64,000 bases of DNA from UBA5314 sp040217815 (GCA_040217815.1 JBEHWI010000001.1:62001-126000), one strand, 5' to 3'. Counted from the first letter of the stretch, positions 8,703-18,649 are shown. Translations and numbers: made by a program. The notes: a model not told the origin generated them from the sequence alone.

Positions 8703-9859
8703 TCTGCTTCATCCTTTCTGAGAAGCATTTTGGCCAGCTCCCAAGCATCCGGAACGATTATGTCATCCGGAACATTCTGGCCATTGGTAATGTAGGCGAT
8801 CGGTTTCTTTACCTCGCAGACCAGGTTGAGAAGCTGCCCATATGTGCGGGTTTCATCCAACTTGGTCAGGATCATTGTATCGATGCCTATGGAGCTGAAT
8901 TTCTGATGAATATTTATAAGCTCGGAACTGGGTGTGGTAAGACTCATCACCAGAATTACCTCCTGTGGCCTCACCAGGGATATGCACTGACGAAGCTCTT
9001 CCAGGTGTTCATAATTGTAGGGGCTGCGCCCTGCGGTGTCCACAAAAATATAATCATTATATGAGAATTGGTCAACTGCCTCCCGCAACTCATGGGGAGT
9101 ATAGGCCACGCTTATCGCAATGTCCATGATTTCGGCAAAGGTTTTCAACTGCTCTACCGCGGCTATACGATAGGTATCCAGAGTAACCAGGGCCACATTT
9201 TTATGCTCCACAAAAGTCATATTGGCAGCCAGTTTGGCAATGGTTGTGGTCTTTCCCACACCGGTCGGCCCTACCAGGAATACCAACCGCCCCTTGCGTT
9301 CTTCGTCCACCAGGGGTTTTATAGGAGGAAAGCAATCTTGAATACAATGCAGACATACTTCCAAGGCCCAGGCCGGATCGTGGTTTTCGTCGCGGGGAAG
9401 CCTGGCTTCCACCTGAGTAGCTATTTTAACCGCAATGTCCTTGTCGACGTTGTTTTCCACCAGGGTGTGAAAAAAGCCTTGAACCGGATCCGATATCCCT
9501 TTTAACACTTCTACTTCAAACATCTTTGACTTGATCTCGGCAATGATCTGCTTGAGTTTCTGCAGTTCTTCCATAAGCTGCGAATCTTCTAAATTGCTGG
9601 GCTGGGGTGCCGCAGCCGCCTGTTCCACCTGGCCCTGTTGCAACAGCAGGGGCAGCATATCCCGCAGACGGTCCATGTTGACCCTCAAAGTGTCATCTAT
9701 AGCCACTGTGACCTCCACCTGGGGGTGGCTGAAAAACCCTCTAATACCCTGCTTTTTAACATGACGGGTATGCAGGATGATGGCGTCATTGCCCATCTCC
9801 TGTTTGGCCTTGCGCATGGCCTCCTTATAATCGCGCCCTACAAAACTCTTTACCTTCAT
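8699..9859 (-). CDS. flhF: SRP-type GTPase FlhF, flagellar placement
   Basis: A 386-residue protein with the basic/variable N-terminal B domain followed by N and G domains of the signal-recognition-particle GTPase family. G1 is GPTGVGKTT at 197-205. DTYRIAAVEQL, DTAGRSPYN and TKLDETRTYG follow as the other nucleotide motifs. FlhF recruits early flagellar parts to the membrane site. The ATG forms an ATGA overlap with the flhA stop, and the end overlaps the flhG start, so flhA-flhF-flhG form a tightly coupled block. Confidence 0.96.
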   Translation of the reverse strand: MKVKSFVGRDYKEAMRKAKQEMGNDAIILHTRHVKKQGIRGFFSHPQVEVTVAIDDTLRVNMDRLRDMLPLLLQQGQVEQAAAAPQPSNLEDSQLMEELQKLKQIIAEIKSKMFEVEVLKGISDPVQGFFHTLVENNVDKDIAVKIATQVEARLPRDENHDPAWALEVCLHCIQDCFPPIKPLVDEERKGRLVFLVGPTGVGKTTTIAKLAANMTFVEHKNVALVTLDTYRIAAVEQLKTFAEIMDIAISVAYTPHELREAVDQFSYNDYIFVDTAGRSPYNYEHLEELRQCISLVRPQEVILVMSLTTPSSELINIHQKFSSIGIDTMILTKLDETRTYGQLLNLVCEVKKPIAYITNGQNVPDDIIVPDAWELAKMLLRKDEAE

Positions 9860-11919
9860 GCCGACACCATCCCAATTACTTCTACATTGGCACTGGAATC
9901 TATTTCGTTATAAGACAAAACCACCAGATTGGATATAAAGCGGTCCACCAGGCGCTTGAAGTAAATACGCAAGACCGGGGCGCAGAGTACAATCGGGGTG
10001 ATTCCTTTCCTTGTCAGTTCTTCATAATGGTACATTAACTTGTCAATCACGTGCTGGGCAACTTCTGGATCAAGGGCCAAATAGGAGCCGTAATCGCTCT
10101 GCTGAACCGAATCGCGCAGCCGCTCTTCCAAACTCGGATCCAGGGTCAAAACCGTTATCTTTCCACAGTCACCGGTGAATTGTTTGGAAATCTGGCGGCG
10201 CAAAGCCTGCCTCACATACTCGGTCAGAACGTCAGTATCCTTAGTGATCCGGGCGTAGTCAGCCATGGTTTCCAGAATGGTAAGCATATCCCGGATTGAA
10301 ATCTGCTCTCGCAAAAGGTTCGATAAGACCCTTTGCGCATCGCCCAAACTGAGCAGATCCGGTATCAGCTCTTCGATAACCGCCGGGTTCTGTTCTTTCA
10401 TAAAACCGAATATGTTCTGCACTTCCTGGCGGCCTAAAAGCTCATGAGCATGGGCCTTGATAACTGATGTCAGGTGGGTTGCCAGTACTGAAGGCGGATC
10501 CACAATGGTATAAGATTTGGCTTCCGCATCCTCTTTATGACGCGTACTAACCCACCGCGCCGGAAGATTAAAGGCCGGTTCCTGGGTGTCTATCCCGGGA
10601 AGCTCGGTGTCGTTTTCGATATCAGGCCCGATAGCCAGGTAGTGGTCTAATATAAGCTCACCAGAAGCGATCTCGATCCCCTTGATTTTGATCATATACG
10701 AATTGGGCTTTAACTGCATATTGTCACGAATACGAATCGGGGGTACAATAAAGCCCATATCTACAGCACATTGTCGCCTGATCATTACGATTCGTTCCAG
10801 CAGGTCACCGCCCTGATCTGTGTCGACCAGAGGGATGAGGCCGTAACCCAATTCCATTTCCATCTTCTCCACCTGCAGGAGTTCCACTACATTTTCCGGC
10901 TTTTTGATTTGCTCGGCCTCCTGGATCTCTTCCCCGGGAGCTTCCTCAACAACTTCCTTCGCCGTACGGCGCATTATAAAAAACAGTATGCCGAACAGGG
11001 CAGCCAGAGAATACATGGGCAGCATGGGCAGGCCAACAGTACCCAAACCAGCCAGGATAACAGCGGCGATAGCCAAAGCCCGTGGATGACCGAAGAGCTG
11101 GTTTCCCAACTCGGTACCCAGGCTGTCTTTCGAGGCGCTCCTGGTTACTACAATGCCTGTAGCGGTTGATATGAGCAAAGCCGGGATCTGAGTAACCAGT
11201 CCGTCGCCCACTGTCAGAATGGTATATGTTTGAGCCGCCTGGCTCAATCCCAGACCTCGCTGAACCATCCCGATTATAAACCCACCGGTAATGTTAATTA
11301 TTATGATGACAATGCCGGCTATGGCATCCCCCTTGACAAATTTGCTGGCACCATCCATAGACCCGTAGAAGTCAGCTTCTCTTTGAATGTTCTCTCGTCT
11401 CTGGCGGGCGCCATCTTCGTTTATCAATCCAGCATTGAGATCAGCATCTATGGCCATCTGTTTACCAGGCATAGCGTCCAAAGTAAACCGGGCGGCAACT
11501 TCTGAGACTCTTTCCGCACCCTTGGTAATAACGATAAATTGAATAACTACCAGGATAAGAAAGATAACCAACCCAACAACCGTATTACCCCCTACTACAA
11601 ACTGCCCAAAGGCCTGAATAACTTGCCCGGCGGCACCGTTCAGTAAAATCAGCTTGGTGGAGGCCACATTAAGCGATAGGCGAAACAGGGTCATAACCAG
11701 CAGCAGTGAAGGGAATACCGAAAAATCCAGCGGATTGTTGTTGAAGATGGACACCAGAAGGATAATAAGTGCAAAACTTATGTTAAAGGTCAGTAGGATA
11801 TCAAGAAGAGACGCGGGCAGCGGAATGATCATCATCATAACAACCGAGATGATCACTACAGCAACCAGCACATCGCTGTAGCGGCGAAGGCTGTTAATTA
11901 TACCGCCTGTCTCTACCAT
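9856..11919 (-). CDS. flhA: Flagellar type III export protein FlhA
   Basis: A 687-residue export-gate protein of the FHIPEP family. The N-terminal half carries about eight membrane helices and the conserved cytoplasmic loop (TKGAERVSEVAARFTLDAMP and later DADLNAG) involved in proton use. The C-terminal half from about 330 is the cytosolic ring domain that docks chaperone-substrate complexes. The ATG at 11919 follows GAGGATGAAGA and lies 19 nt after flhB. The length is normal. Confidence 0.97.
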   Translation of the reverse strand: MVETGGIINSLRRYSDVLVAVVIISVVMMMIIPLPASLLDILLTFNISFALIILLVSIFNNNPLDFSVFPSLLLVMTLFRLSLNVASTKLILLNGAAGQVIQAFGQFVVGGNTVVGLVIFLILVVIQFIVITKGAERVSEVAARFTLDAMPGKQMAIDADLNAGLINEDGARQRRENIQREADFYGSMDGASKFVKGDAIAGIVIIIINITGGFIIGMVQRGLGLSQAAQTYTILTVGDGLVTQIPALLISTATGIVVTRSASKDSLGTELGNQLFGHPRALAIAAVILAGLGTVGLPMLPMYSLAALFGILFFIMRRTAKEVVEEAPGEEIQEAEQIKKPENVVELLQVEKMEMELGYGLIPLVDTDQGGDLLERIVMIRRQCAVDMGFIVPPIRIRDNMQLKPNSYMIKIKGIEIASGELILDHYLAIGPDIENDTELPGIDTQEPAFNLPARWVSTRHKEDAEAKSYTIVDPPSVLATHLTSVIKAHAHELLGRQEVQNIFGFMKEQNPAVIEELIPDLLSLGDAQRVLSNLLREQISIRDMLTILETMADYARITKDTDVLTEYVRQALRRQISKQFTGDCGKITVLTLDPSLEERLRDSVQQSDYGSYLALDPEVAQHVIDKLMYHYEELTRKGITPIVLCAPVLRIYFKRLVDRFISNLVVLSYNEIDSSANVEVIGMVSA

Positions 11920-11938
11920 TCTTCATCCTCCTTGACGG

Positions 11939-13048
11939 TTATAGTGCAATCTTTTTTTGCCGGTAGACGAAAGCCAGCACCTCGGCCACTGCCTGGAAGA
12001 GCTCCTCTGGTACCATGTCCCCGATATCGGCACTTGAGTAAAGGGTCCTGGCCAGGGGTGGATTCTCAACCATAGCAACCCGGTTCAAAACGGCAATTTC
12101 TCTAATCCGCAAGGCCATGTAATCCTGGCCTTTGGCCACAACCACCGGTGCACTCATCCGTGGCGCATCATAGCGAAGGGCCACTGCAAAATGAGTGGGG
12201 TTGGTTATAACGACGTCAGCCCTGGGAACTTCGGACATCATGCGGCGCATGGCCATTTCCCTCTGAATCTGTTTCTGACGAGCTCTAACCTGAGGATCCC
12301 CCTCATTCTGTTTCCATTCCTGTTTGATCTCATATTTGCTCATCCTTAAGGACTTTTCGTAATCAAACCACTGGAAAATATAATCCACGATTCCGATAAT
12401 AACATAAATAATGCCGACTTTGAGGGCAATTTCAAAAACTATGTCACCGAACACCACCATACTGGCCCCCAGTTCCATATCAATAAAACGGGGAAATACC
12501 GTATAATTATCCTTAATAATGGTGTATACTACGTAGCCGGCTACGAACACTTTAGCCAGGGATTTAATTAGCTCCATAAGAGCCCGTCGGGAAAAAACCC
12601 GTTTAAACCCTTCTACCGGGTTGAGGCGATTGAGATTGGGGGTAAGTGATTCAGTGGAAAAAACAAATCCCACCTGCAAATAACTTACCAGCAGAGCAGT
12701 AACAAAAGTAGCACTAAAAACCGGAAGGCATACGCGCCCTAAAAGCTGCATGGCTTCCAGAAACATATAGTAAGTATAGGCCTGGGTGAGACTTTGGGTG
12801 CCCCGCTGCAGAAGGTACAGCTGGGTAAAACCCTTGATCTGACTCACCATATAGGGAAATGAGAACAAAAGGGCCATTGAACCCGCCAATAAGATTATCG
12901 CTGAGCTGAGATCGGCGCTTTTAAATACCTGGCCCTTTTTTCGTGCCTCTTCCCGCCTTCTGGGAGTTGCTTTCTCGGTTTTTTCACCGGTATCCCCGTC
13001 GGCAAAAAGCTGCAGGTCAAATATAAACCATTTTACCGGATCGTCCAT
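11939..13048 (-). CDS. flhB: Flagellar export switch protein FlhB
   Basis: A 369-residue export-apparatus protein that switches substrate class when the hook is finished. Four membrane helices occupy about 45-230. The cytoplasmic domain contains the self-cleavage site N283-P284-T285-H286, with cleavage expected between Asn and Pro. The N-terminus (DLQLFADGDTGEKTEKATPRR) has the LQLFA form common in clostridial FlhB. Its ATG lies 2 nt after the fliR stop, and GGGGAGG overlaps the fliR end. FliK, the ruler that triggers the switch, is in the same operon. Confidence 0.97.
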   Translation of the reverse strand: MDDPVKWFIFDLQLFADGDTGEKTEKATPRRREEARKKGQVFKSADLSSAIILLAGSMALLFSFPYMVSQIKGFTQLYLLQRGTQSLTQAYTYYMFLEAMQLLGRVCLPVFSATFVTALLVSYLQVGFVFSTESLTPNLNRLNPVEGFKRVFSRRALMELIKSLAKVFVAGYVVYTIIKDNYTVFPRFIDMELGASMVVFGDIVFEIALKVGIIYVIIGIVDYIFQWFDYEKSLRMSKYEIKQEWKQNEGDPQVRARQKQIQREMAMRRMMSEVPRADVVITNPTHFAVALRYDAPRMSAPVVVAKGQDYMALRIREIAVLNRVAMVENPPLARTLYSSADIGDMVPEELFQAVAEVLAFVYRQKKIAL

Positions 13049-13050
13049 AA

Positions 13051-13815
13051 CTACCTCCCCATGGTCATCAGGAAATAGTCCAGGGATGAGAACAACTGGG
13101 TAAATAATACATTAAACACCCATAAAAAAATGGGCATCATTACCACCAGCAGCAAAAATCCCAGAATAATCTTGACCGGCATGCCTACCACAAACACGTT
13201 CATCTGGGGAACGGTTCGGGCGATAAATCCCATCGCTATATCACCGGTTAGAATGGCAATGACTATGGGAGCCGCAATCTTTATAGCAATGACAAACATA
13301 GCAACTGTCATACGGGTAATCTCGTCCATAAAAGCCTGGCCAAAGCTTAAGCCAAGCACCGGGACATATTTGTAGCTGTCCACCAGCCCTTGGAGTAGAA
13401 AATAGTGGCCGTTCATAGCAAGATAGACAAGCAAGGCCAGGGTCTGGGACAGGTTGCCCATCAAGGGAATCTGAGCACCCGATTGCGGGTCAATTACATT
13501 TACGATGGCGAAGCCCATCTGCATATCCATGAGCTGCCCTGCCAGTTGAATGCCCGATAAAACCATATAAGCGACAAAACCGATAGCATAACCGATCAAC
13601 AATTCCAGGACCAGGGCCCATACGAAAAGTAGCGGTGTACCAGTTTGAGTAGGAAACTGAGCGGGCACAAAAAAAGCCATCGCGGCAGACAAGACCACAA
13701 CCAGGAAGACTTTAAAGCGGACCGGAATTTGACGGCTGCTGAATATGGGCGCCGCGATGAACAATCCCGATAAGCGTGCCAGTATTAAAAAGAACGGTTC
13801 CAGTGCAAAGGGCAT
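13051..13815 (-). CDS. fliR: Flagellar export protein FliR
   Basis: A 254-residue integral membrane component of the export gate, with about six hydrophobic segments and short loops. Together with FliP and FliQ it forms the helical export channel. Typical features are the N-terminal FLILARLSGLFIAAPIF and the conserved PMLGN-like loop here read as IPLMGNLSQ. It lies between fliQ and flhB in the standard fliO-fliP-fliQ-fliR-flhB order. Confidence 0.96.
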   Translation of the reverse strand: MPFALEPFFLILARLSGLFIAAPIFSSRQIPVRFKVFLVVVLSAAMAFFVPAQFPTQTGTPLLFVWALVLELLIGYAIGFVAYMVLSGIQLAGQLMDMQMGFAIVNVIDPQSGAQIPLMGNLSQTLALLVYLAMNGHYFLLQGLVDSYKYVPVLGLSFGQAFMDEITRMTVAMFVIAIKIAAPIVIAILTGDIAMGFIARTVPQMNVFVVGMPVKIILGFLLLVVMMPIFLWVFNVLFTQLFSSLDYFLMTMGR

Positions 13816-13834
13816 TTACGTTCCTCTCTTTTTT

Positions 13835-14110
13835 CTACCCCAGGCTTAATAAGCGGGGGATAGAGGTAATCAGATTAGAAGTAAAACTGGTCAGTATATT
13901 TAACATCCATGGGCCAAAGAAAACCAGCACCAGAAATACGACTACTATCTTTGGTACATAAGAAAGGGTCATTTCCTGCAGTTGCGTGGTAGCCTGCAAA
14001 ATGCTTATAAAAAGCCCGGTCACCAGTGCCGCTCCCAATACCGGGGCTGAAACCAAAAGCACTGTCCAGAGGGCCTGATTGCCGATACTAAGAACTGCAT
14101 CCTCAAACAT
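13835..14110 (-). CDS. fliQ: Flagellar export protein FliQ
   Basis: A 91-residue protein with two transmembrane helices, the small subunit of the FliPQR export channel. It has the usual N-terminal helix with LLVSAPVLGAALVTGLFISI and the QATTQLQEMTLSYVPK loop that lines the gate. It lies 13 nt after fliP and 19 nt before fliR. Confidence 0.96.
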   Translation of the reverse strand: MFEDAVLSIGNQALWTVLLVSAPVLGAALVTGLFISILQATTQLQEMTLSYVPKIVVVFLVLVFFGPWMLNILTSFTSNLITSIPRLLSLG

Positions 14111-14123
14111 AGCTTAACTCCCT

Positions 14124-14903
14124 TCACTTAAAACTGAGCATCAAGGATTGAATTACCAGATTCCAGCCATCTACAAGAACAAACAAGAGGATCTTGAAGG
14201 GCAGCGATATACTCATAGGCGGCAGCATCATCATACCCATGGACATAAGAGCACTGGCCACTACCATATCGATTATCAAGAATGGAATGAAGAGGATGAA
14301 TCCAATCTGAAAAGCAGTTTTTAGTTCGCTAATAATGAAAGAAGGGATCAAAACATAATTGGGGATATCGTCAAAATTACGCGGCCTTTCCATCTTGGCC
14401 ATGCGTACAAACAAAGCCAGATCCTTTTCATGGGTCTGTTTAAACATAAAGGTCCTCAAGGGTTTCATTCCCTCGGTGAAGGCGGTATCGGTGGTTATTT
14501 CTCCACGCAAATAGGGCTGCAAGGCCTTGGAGTTGACCTCCCCCAGGGTGGGAGCCATTATGAAAAAGGTGAGAAAAAGGGCCAATCCAATCAAAACCTG
14601 GTTGGGTGGCATTTGCTGGGTTGCCAGTGAGCTCCGTAAAAAGCTCAATACAACCACGATCCGGGTAAATGAGGTCATCGTAATGAGCAGGGCCGGAGCC
14701 AGGGTCAATAGCGTAAGGGTGATGATAAGCTGCAATACTCCCGGACCGTTTTGGGCGCCGGGGCTTCCAATCTGCAGGTTTACATTGGGAAGCGGAAGCG
14801 GCTCTGCTGCTGCAGGAAGGCTTACCGCCAGCGCAAACATTAGAGTAAGTAGGATCAATAAAATCGCGATTCTGGTATTATGGAGTTCGTTCTTGGTCTG
14901 CAT
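14124..14903 (-). CDS. fliP: Flagellar export protein FliP
   Basis: A 259-residue channel subunit with a cleavable signal sequence (hydrophobic core about 12-28 ending AAAEPLPL) and four membrane helices. It carries the family signatures MTSFTRIVVVLSFLRSSL and TQQMPPNQVLIGLALFLT. I chose the ATG at 14903 because GGGAGGAGCA precedes it and it puts the signal peptide at the N-terminus. A longer frame from 14936 would overlap fliO by about 60 nt. With the chosen start the overlap with fliO is 26 nt. Confidence 0.95.
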   Translation of the reverse strand: MQTKNELHNTRIAILLILLTLMFALAVSLPAAAEPLPLPNVNLQIGSPGAQNGPGVLQLIITLTLLTLAPALLITMTSFTRIVVVLSFLRSSLATQQMPPNQVLIGLALFLTFFIMAPTLGEVNSKALQPYLRGEITTDTAFTEGMKPLRTFMFKQTHEKDLALFVRMAKMERPRNFDDIPNYVLIPSFIISELKTAFQIGFILFIPFLIIDMVVASALMSMGMMMLPPMSISLPFKILLFVLVDGWNLVIQSLMLSFK

Positions 14904-15513
14904 TGCTCCTCCCTTTTTTACCTGCTGCTCCTTCACCAGGCACAGATATGCTCCTCATCCGCTTTATCTGCTCCTCCATGAGCTGGTGAAATTCCTCTTG
15001 TTTTTGGTCCGGAGCCCGCCTGCGATCAACAAAGTCCGAAACAGCCTTTATCCATGGATTTGAATCCTGTTGGGTAAAGCCCTCCAGGGCCTGCTGGCTG
15101 ATCTCTTTCATAACCTGAGGATTGTCAATTTCAAACAGGCAGGTAATATTGTGATCGGTTACTCCCAGGGCATAGAGCCTCTGACCGACTTCGCACAAGA
15201 CTACCCCCCGGTTTTGTCCCAGCATAACTTCATCAGCCACATGCAGCCAGTTCCCCTGTAGGCGACGTCTGGCCTGGCGGTTAAATACCCTGATGACGGT
15301 CCAGGCTGCTGCAACTATCAAACCCAGCACTATGATAATCTTTATCCCTTCCCACCACAGACTGGTAGTTTGGGCAACAGGGGCCTGGGTCTTGTCATAT
15401 TCCTGGTTAAAACTCTGTATATCTTCCACAGCATTGACCGGCCATGCTAGAATCTGTACTAGCACAACAGCGAGCAGCATGGCCAGGGCGCATTTTTTAG
15501 CCCAACTGAGCAT
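14878..15513 (-). CDS. fliO: Flagellar biosynthesis protein FliO
   Basis: A 211-residue FliO/FliZ-family protein that assists FliP assembly. It has an N-terminal signal-like segment, a second hydrophobic helix at about 58-75 (IIIVLGLIVAAAWTVI), and a cytoplasmic beta domain with the LHVADEVMLGQNRGVVLCEVG motif. The C-terminal tail is charged and poorly conserved. FliO is weakly conserved overall, so the call rests on topology, the motif and its place before fliP. Confidence 0.88.
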   Translation of the reverse strand: MLSWAKKCALAMLLAVVLVQILAWPVNAVEDIQSFNQEYDKTQAPVAQTTSLWWEGIKIIIVLGLIVAAAWTVIRVFNRQARRRLQGNWLHVADEVMLGQNRGVVLCEVGQRLYALGVTDHNITCLFEIDNPQVMKEISQQALEGFTQQDSNPWIKAVSDFVDRRRAPDQKQEEFHQLMEEQIKRMRSISVPGEGAAGKKGRSNADQERTP

Positions 15514-15540
15514 TTATTTACACATCCTAACCGATCAGCT

Positions 15541-15903
15541 TTAGGCCAGGGCTTTGCTTACGGCTTCCAAGACCCTTTCAGGCTGGAACGGTTTCACTAT
15601 GAAGTCTTTGGCGCCAGCTTGTATGGCGTCTATGACCATGGCCTGTTGTCCCATAGCACTGCACATAATAATTCTAGCGCTGGCATCTATGGCTTTAATC
15701 TCCTTTACGGCACTGATACCGTCCATCTCCGGCATAGTTATATCCATGGTTACCAGATCGGGCCGCAAGTCCTTGAACTTTTCAACAGCTGAAGCTCCAT
15801 TTTCCGCTTCACCTACAACTTCATATCCGTTTTTACTCAGGATGTCCTTGATCATCATCCTCATAAAAGCCGCATCATCAACAACCAGCACAGTCTTACC
15901 CAT
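15541..15903 (-). CDS. cheY: Chemotaxis response regulator CheY
   Basis: A 120-residue single receiver domain. The acidic pocket is D9-D10, the phosphorylation site is D54 in LVTMDITMPEMDG, and Thr/Ser and Lys switch residues appear in CSAMGQ and in VKPFQ near 102-104. It carries CheA's signal to FliM and FliY at the motor. It sits between fliY and fliO as in Bacillus, and GGAGG precedes the ATG. Confidence 0.95.
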   Translation of the reverse strand: MGKTVLVVDDAAFMRMMIKDILSKNGYEVVGEAENGASAVEKFKDLRPDLVTMDITMPEMDGISAVKEIKAIDASARIIMCSAMGQQAMVIDAIQAGAKDFIVKPFQPERVLEAVSKALA

Positions 15904-15922
15904 GATTAGCCTCCTTCTATAA

Positions 15923-17137
15923 TTATTGCAGTCTGCTCACTCTATCCATGGGACTAATGATCGTGGTTATTCTAATACCATAATTTTCGTCAATAACCAC
16001 TACTTCTCCTTTAGCGATAAGCTTTCCATTCACTAAAAGATCTACCGGTTCTCCTGCCATTTTGTCCAACTGAATTATTGAACCCTGCTGGAGTTCCAAA
16101 ATTTCTTTAATAGTTTTACGCGTTTTTCCGAGCTCTACAGAAACATCCAGGGGCACATCCATTATCAGGCCGATATTCTGTGGAACGCTAGGCGCTATCG
16201 CAGCGCTTACCGGCGCGAATTGTACCGGCTGCACGGCGTACTGCTGGTCTTTTCTTATCGACGCGGATGGAGCCGGGTTAGCCCAGACATCCGCTGCCGG
16301 TGCATAAACTGGTTCCACCGGTGAAGCAGGCGCTGCTGCCATTGGGGGCGGCGCCGCCGCCTGCGGTTGAATCGGGGGCGGTGGAGCCGGAGTTGGGGGC
16401 GCCGCCGCAACCGGTTCTTTGGCCGTTGGAGCTGACGGCTCCAGGATGCTTTCAAGATCTATTTCCGGCTCGGAATTACCCATGGCCATCGCTATCATGT
16501 CGCGGACCGCTTCAACGGGTATAATCTGCATGCATTCGCTGTTTACCAAGCCCTCAATTTCCATCTTGAATTTTACACAAATTACCTCGTTATAACTGGT
16601 AGGAATTTTCATGAGTTCCTTCTCCAGTTCCGAGACGTTTACCAGGGGTGGAGCAATGTCAATCCGCTGATTGAACATAGAACTCAGGCTGGTAGTAGCT
16701 GAGCCAACCATCTGGTTCATCGCTTCGCCAACTGCGCTGAGCATTATATCATCCGCCAGGTCCGCTGCGGCTTGCCCGTCCCCGCCCATCATTAAATCGG
16801 CTATTACTCCAGCATCATGTTCTTTAATCACCAGTATGTTGGAGCCGGTTAAACCCTGGCGATACTGAACTTCGACGACTACATAGGGCATTTCGTAGCT
16901 GTTTGCTAAATCATGGCGATCGCTCACAATAACTTCAGGAGTGGTTATTGAAACTTTTTTACGCAGCAAAGTAGAAAGGGTGGTCGCTGCAGTCCCCATA
17001 GATATATTGCCAATCTCGCCCAGGGTATCTTTTTCAAAATCATTTATCAAGGACGCCGGCGTTTCGCTGCTGCTGGCAGGACTATCCCCCCGCAACAGGG
17101 CGTCTATTTCTTCCTGGGAAAGAATACCGTCATTCAT
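15923..17137 (-). CDS. fliY: Flagellar motor switch phosphatase FliY
   Basis: A 404-residue switch protein that combines several modules. The N-terminal CheY-P-binding peptide is SQEEIDALLRG. A CheC-like phosphatase region with two centres (EIGNISMGTAATTL at about 38-51 and EAMNQMVGSATTSL at about 135-150) extends to about 215. A proline/alanine-rich linker spans about 235-300, and the C-terminal FliN (SpoA) domain starts with LDVSVELGKTRKTIKEIL. The ATG at 17137 is 9 nt from GGAGG; the one two codons earlier is too close. It overlaps fliM by a few nucleotides. Confidence 0.93.
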   Translation of the reverse strand: MNDGILSQEEIDALLRGDSPASSSETPASLINDFEKDTLGEIGNISMGTAATTLSTLLRKKVSITTPEVIVSDRHDLANSYEMPYVVVEVQYRQGLTGSNILVIKEHDAGVIADLMMGGDGQAAADLADDIMLSAVGEAMNQMVGSATTSLSSMFNQRIDIAPPLVNVSELEKELMKIPTSYNEVICVKFKMEIEGLVNSECMQIIPVEAVRDMIAMAMGNSEPEIDLESILEPSAPTAKEPVAAAPPTPAPPPPIQPQAAAPPPMAAAPASPVEPVYAPAADVWANPAPSASIRKDQQYAVQPVQFAPVSAAIAPSVPQNIGLIMDVPLDVSVELGKTRKTIKEILELQQGSIIQLDKMAGEPVDLLVNGKLIAKGEVVVIDENYGIRITTIISPMDRVSRLQ

Positions 17138-18122
17138 CTTCATTTCCCTCCTTTATCACCTGGGATATCTGAACTGCGGTTTTGTTTTCATGGGTGCCCG
17201 GTTTGCTCATAAACTTGGTGGTATTCCCGATAACCACCGGCAGATCATCCTGTATCTTTTTATCTAAAATAACAACATCACCAGCGCTCAAATCCAATAA
17301 ATCTCCTACCGTCAAGTTTGTACCACCTAGCAGCACCCTGATTGGAATCTGGGCATTCTCCAGTCGGGACTGAATAATGCTCATATTTTCAGGGGTTGGC
17401 TTCCTATGAGTTGACGAATAGTAGTAGTGAACGCTCAGTTTATCAAGAATCGGCTCCAAGACTAAAAACGGTATGCAGATGTTGATCATGCCCATTACAT
17501 CGCCCATCTTACTCTCCATGGACACGATCATCATGATCTCACTGGGCGACACCAACTGAGTAAACTGGGGATTACTCTCCACCCTTTCCAACTGCGGTTC
17601 CAGTTCAATGATGCTTCCCCATGGCTCTTGCAGGTATGAAAGCATGCGCTGGCTGAGTTTTTCCACAACAGTGAGCTCAATCTCCGTCAAGGCCCGCAGC
17701 TTGTTCAAGGTGTATCCAGGCCCTCCCAGCAGGCGGTCCAGGAACGCAAAACCCAGCTTGGGATTGATCTCCATGATCCCGCTCCCTTCCAGAGGGAATA
17801 CGGAAAAGATGTTGAGTATGGTGGGATTGGGAATGGAACGTATAAACTCCTCATAGGTCAACTGTTCCACCGACAGGATGTCCACCTGCACCGGGGCTCT
17901 TAGCTGAGCAGACAGAAAGGTCGCCAAAGCCCGGGCATAGCCTTCATAGATAACCTGCAGAGTATGCAGTTGATCCTTGGAAAACTTGTTGGGCCGACGA
18001 AAGTCATATACCTTGATTTTCTTTTTCTTTTCTTCCTGCTTCAGTTCATCGGCATCTACCGACCCGCTGTTTAGAGCCTGGAGCAGCGCATCGATTTCGC
18101 TCTGGGATAATACGTCTCCCAT
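17130..18122 (-). CDS. fliM: Flagellar motor switch protein FliM
   Basis: A 330-residue C-ring protein. The N-terminal LSQSEIDALLQAL binds CheY-P, the middle domain (about 50-230) interacts with FliG, and a C-terminal SpoA domain precedes the stop. Conserved stretches include YDFRRPNKFSKDQLHTL and EINPKLGFAFLDRLLGGPG. It begins 19 nt after fliL and its stop overlaps the fliY start region, keeping the two switch subunits coupled. Confidence 0.96.
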   Translation of the reverse strand: MGDVLSQSEIDALLQALNSGSVDADELKQEEKKKKIKVYDFRRPNKFSKDQLHTLQVIYEGYARALATFLSAQLRAPVQVDILSVEQLTYEEFIRSIPNPTILNIFSVFPLEGSGIMEINPKLGFAFLDRLLGGPGYTLNKLRALTEIELTVVEKLSQRMLSYLQEPWGSIIELEPQLERVESNPQFTQLVSPSEIMMIVSMESKMGDVMGMINICIPFLVLEPILDKLSVHYYYSSTHRKPTPENMSIIQSRLENAQIPIRVLLGGTNLTVGDLLDLSAGDVVILDKKIQDDLPVVIGNTTKFMSKPGTHENKTAVQISQVIKEGNEDE

Positions 18123-18141
18123 TCCTATCCTCCCTTAAGAG

Positions 18142-18639
18142 CTATTGCACGATTAATTCCTCAAAGTAAACATTCAGCACCATATTCTTTCCCAGTGTGG
18201 TATTGAGGTCCTTTTTTATCTCTTCCCGAAGGTTGTTGCGATTGCGTGGATCCAGGTCCGCAACCGTCTTAGAAGAAATGATGGTTAAAATCCTGTCTCT
18301 GATAACCGCTTTATACTTGGTAACTTCTTCAATATTTTTCTTATCCGAATCGGATATGGTAAGAGATATTTTAGCTTTCATAAACCTGGTTCCGCTTACA
18401 TCTCCAATGTTGGTGGTAAACTCGCCCACCTCAAAGGGAGTACCTAATGTGGCCGATTTGCCCTCCTCCTTGGCCTCTTCTTTAGGCAGCAGGGGAGAAA
18501 TCGTGCTGCGCAATACGAAATAAGAGGCCCCCAGGGTAATGACAAATACCAGCACTCCTATCAGGATTATTTTGATTGTGTCAAATTTCGAGCCCTTTTC
18601 TTTTTCCACCTTGGTTTCTTCTTCTGCCATAGAGGCCAT
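18142..18639 (-). CDS. fliL: Flagellar basal body-associated protein FliL
   Basis: A 165-residue protein with one N-terminal membrane helix at about 25-45 (IILIGVLVFVITLGASYFVL) and an extracytoplasmic FliL domain. That domain carries FTTNIGD, the RFMKAKISL strand and a late LREEIKKDLN segment. It associates with the stator and basal body. Start ATG 18639 is preceded by AGAGGGG. It lies between flbD and fliM, the usual position. Confidence 0.93.
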   Translation of the reverse strand: MASMAEEETKVEKEKGSKFDTIKIILIGVLVFVITLGASYFVLRSTISPLLPKEEAKEEGKSATLGTPFEVGEFTTNIGDVSGTRFMKAKISLTISDSDKKNIEEVTKYKAVIRDRILTIISSKTVADLDPRNRNNLREEIKKDLNTTLGKNMVLNVYFEELIVQ

Positions 18640-18649
18640 TCAACCCCTC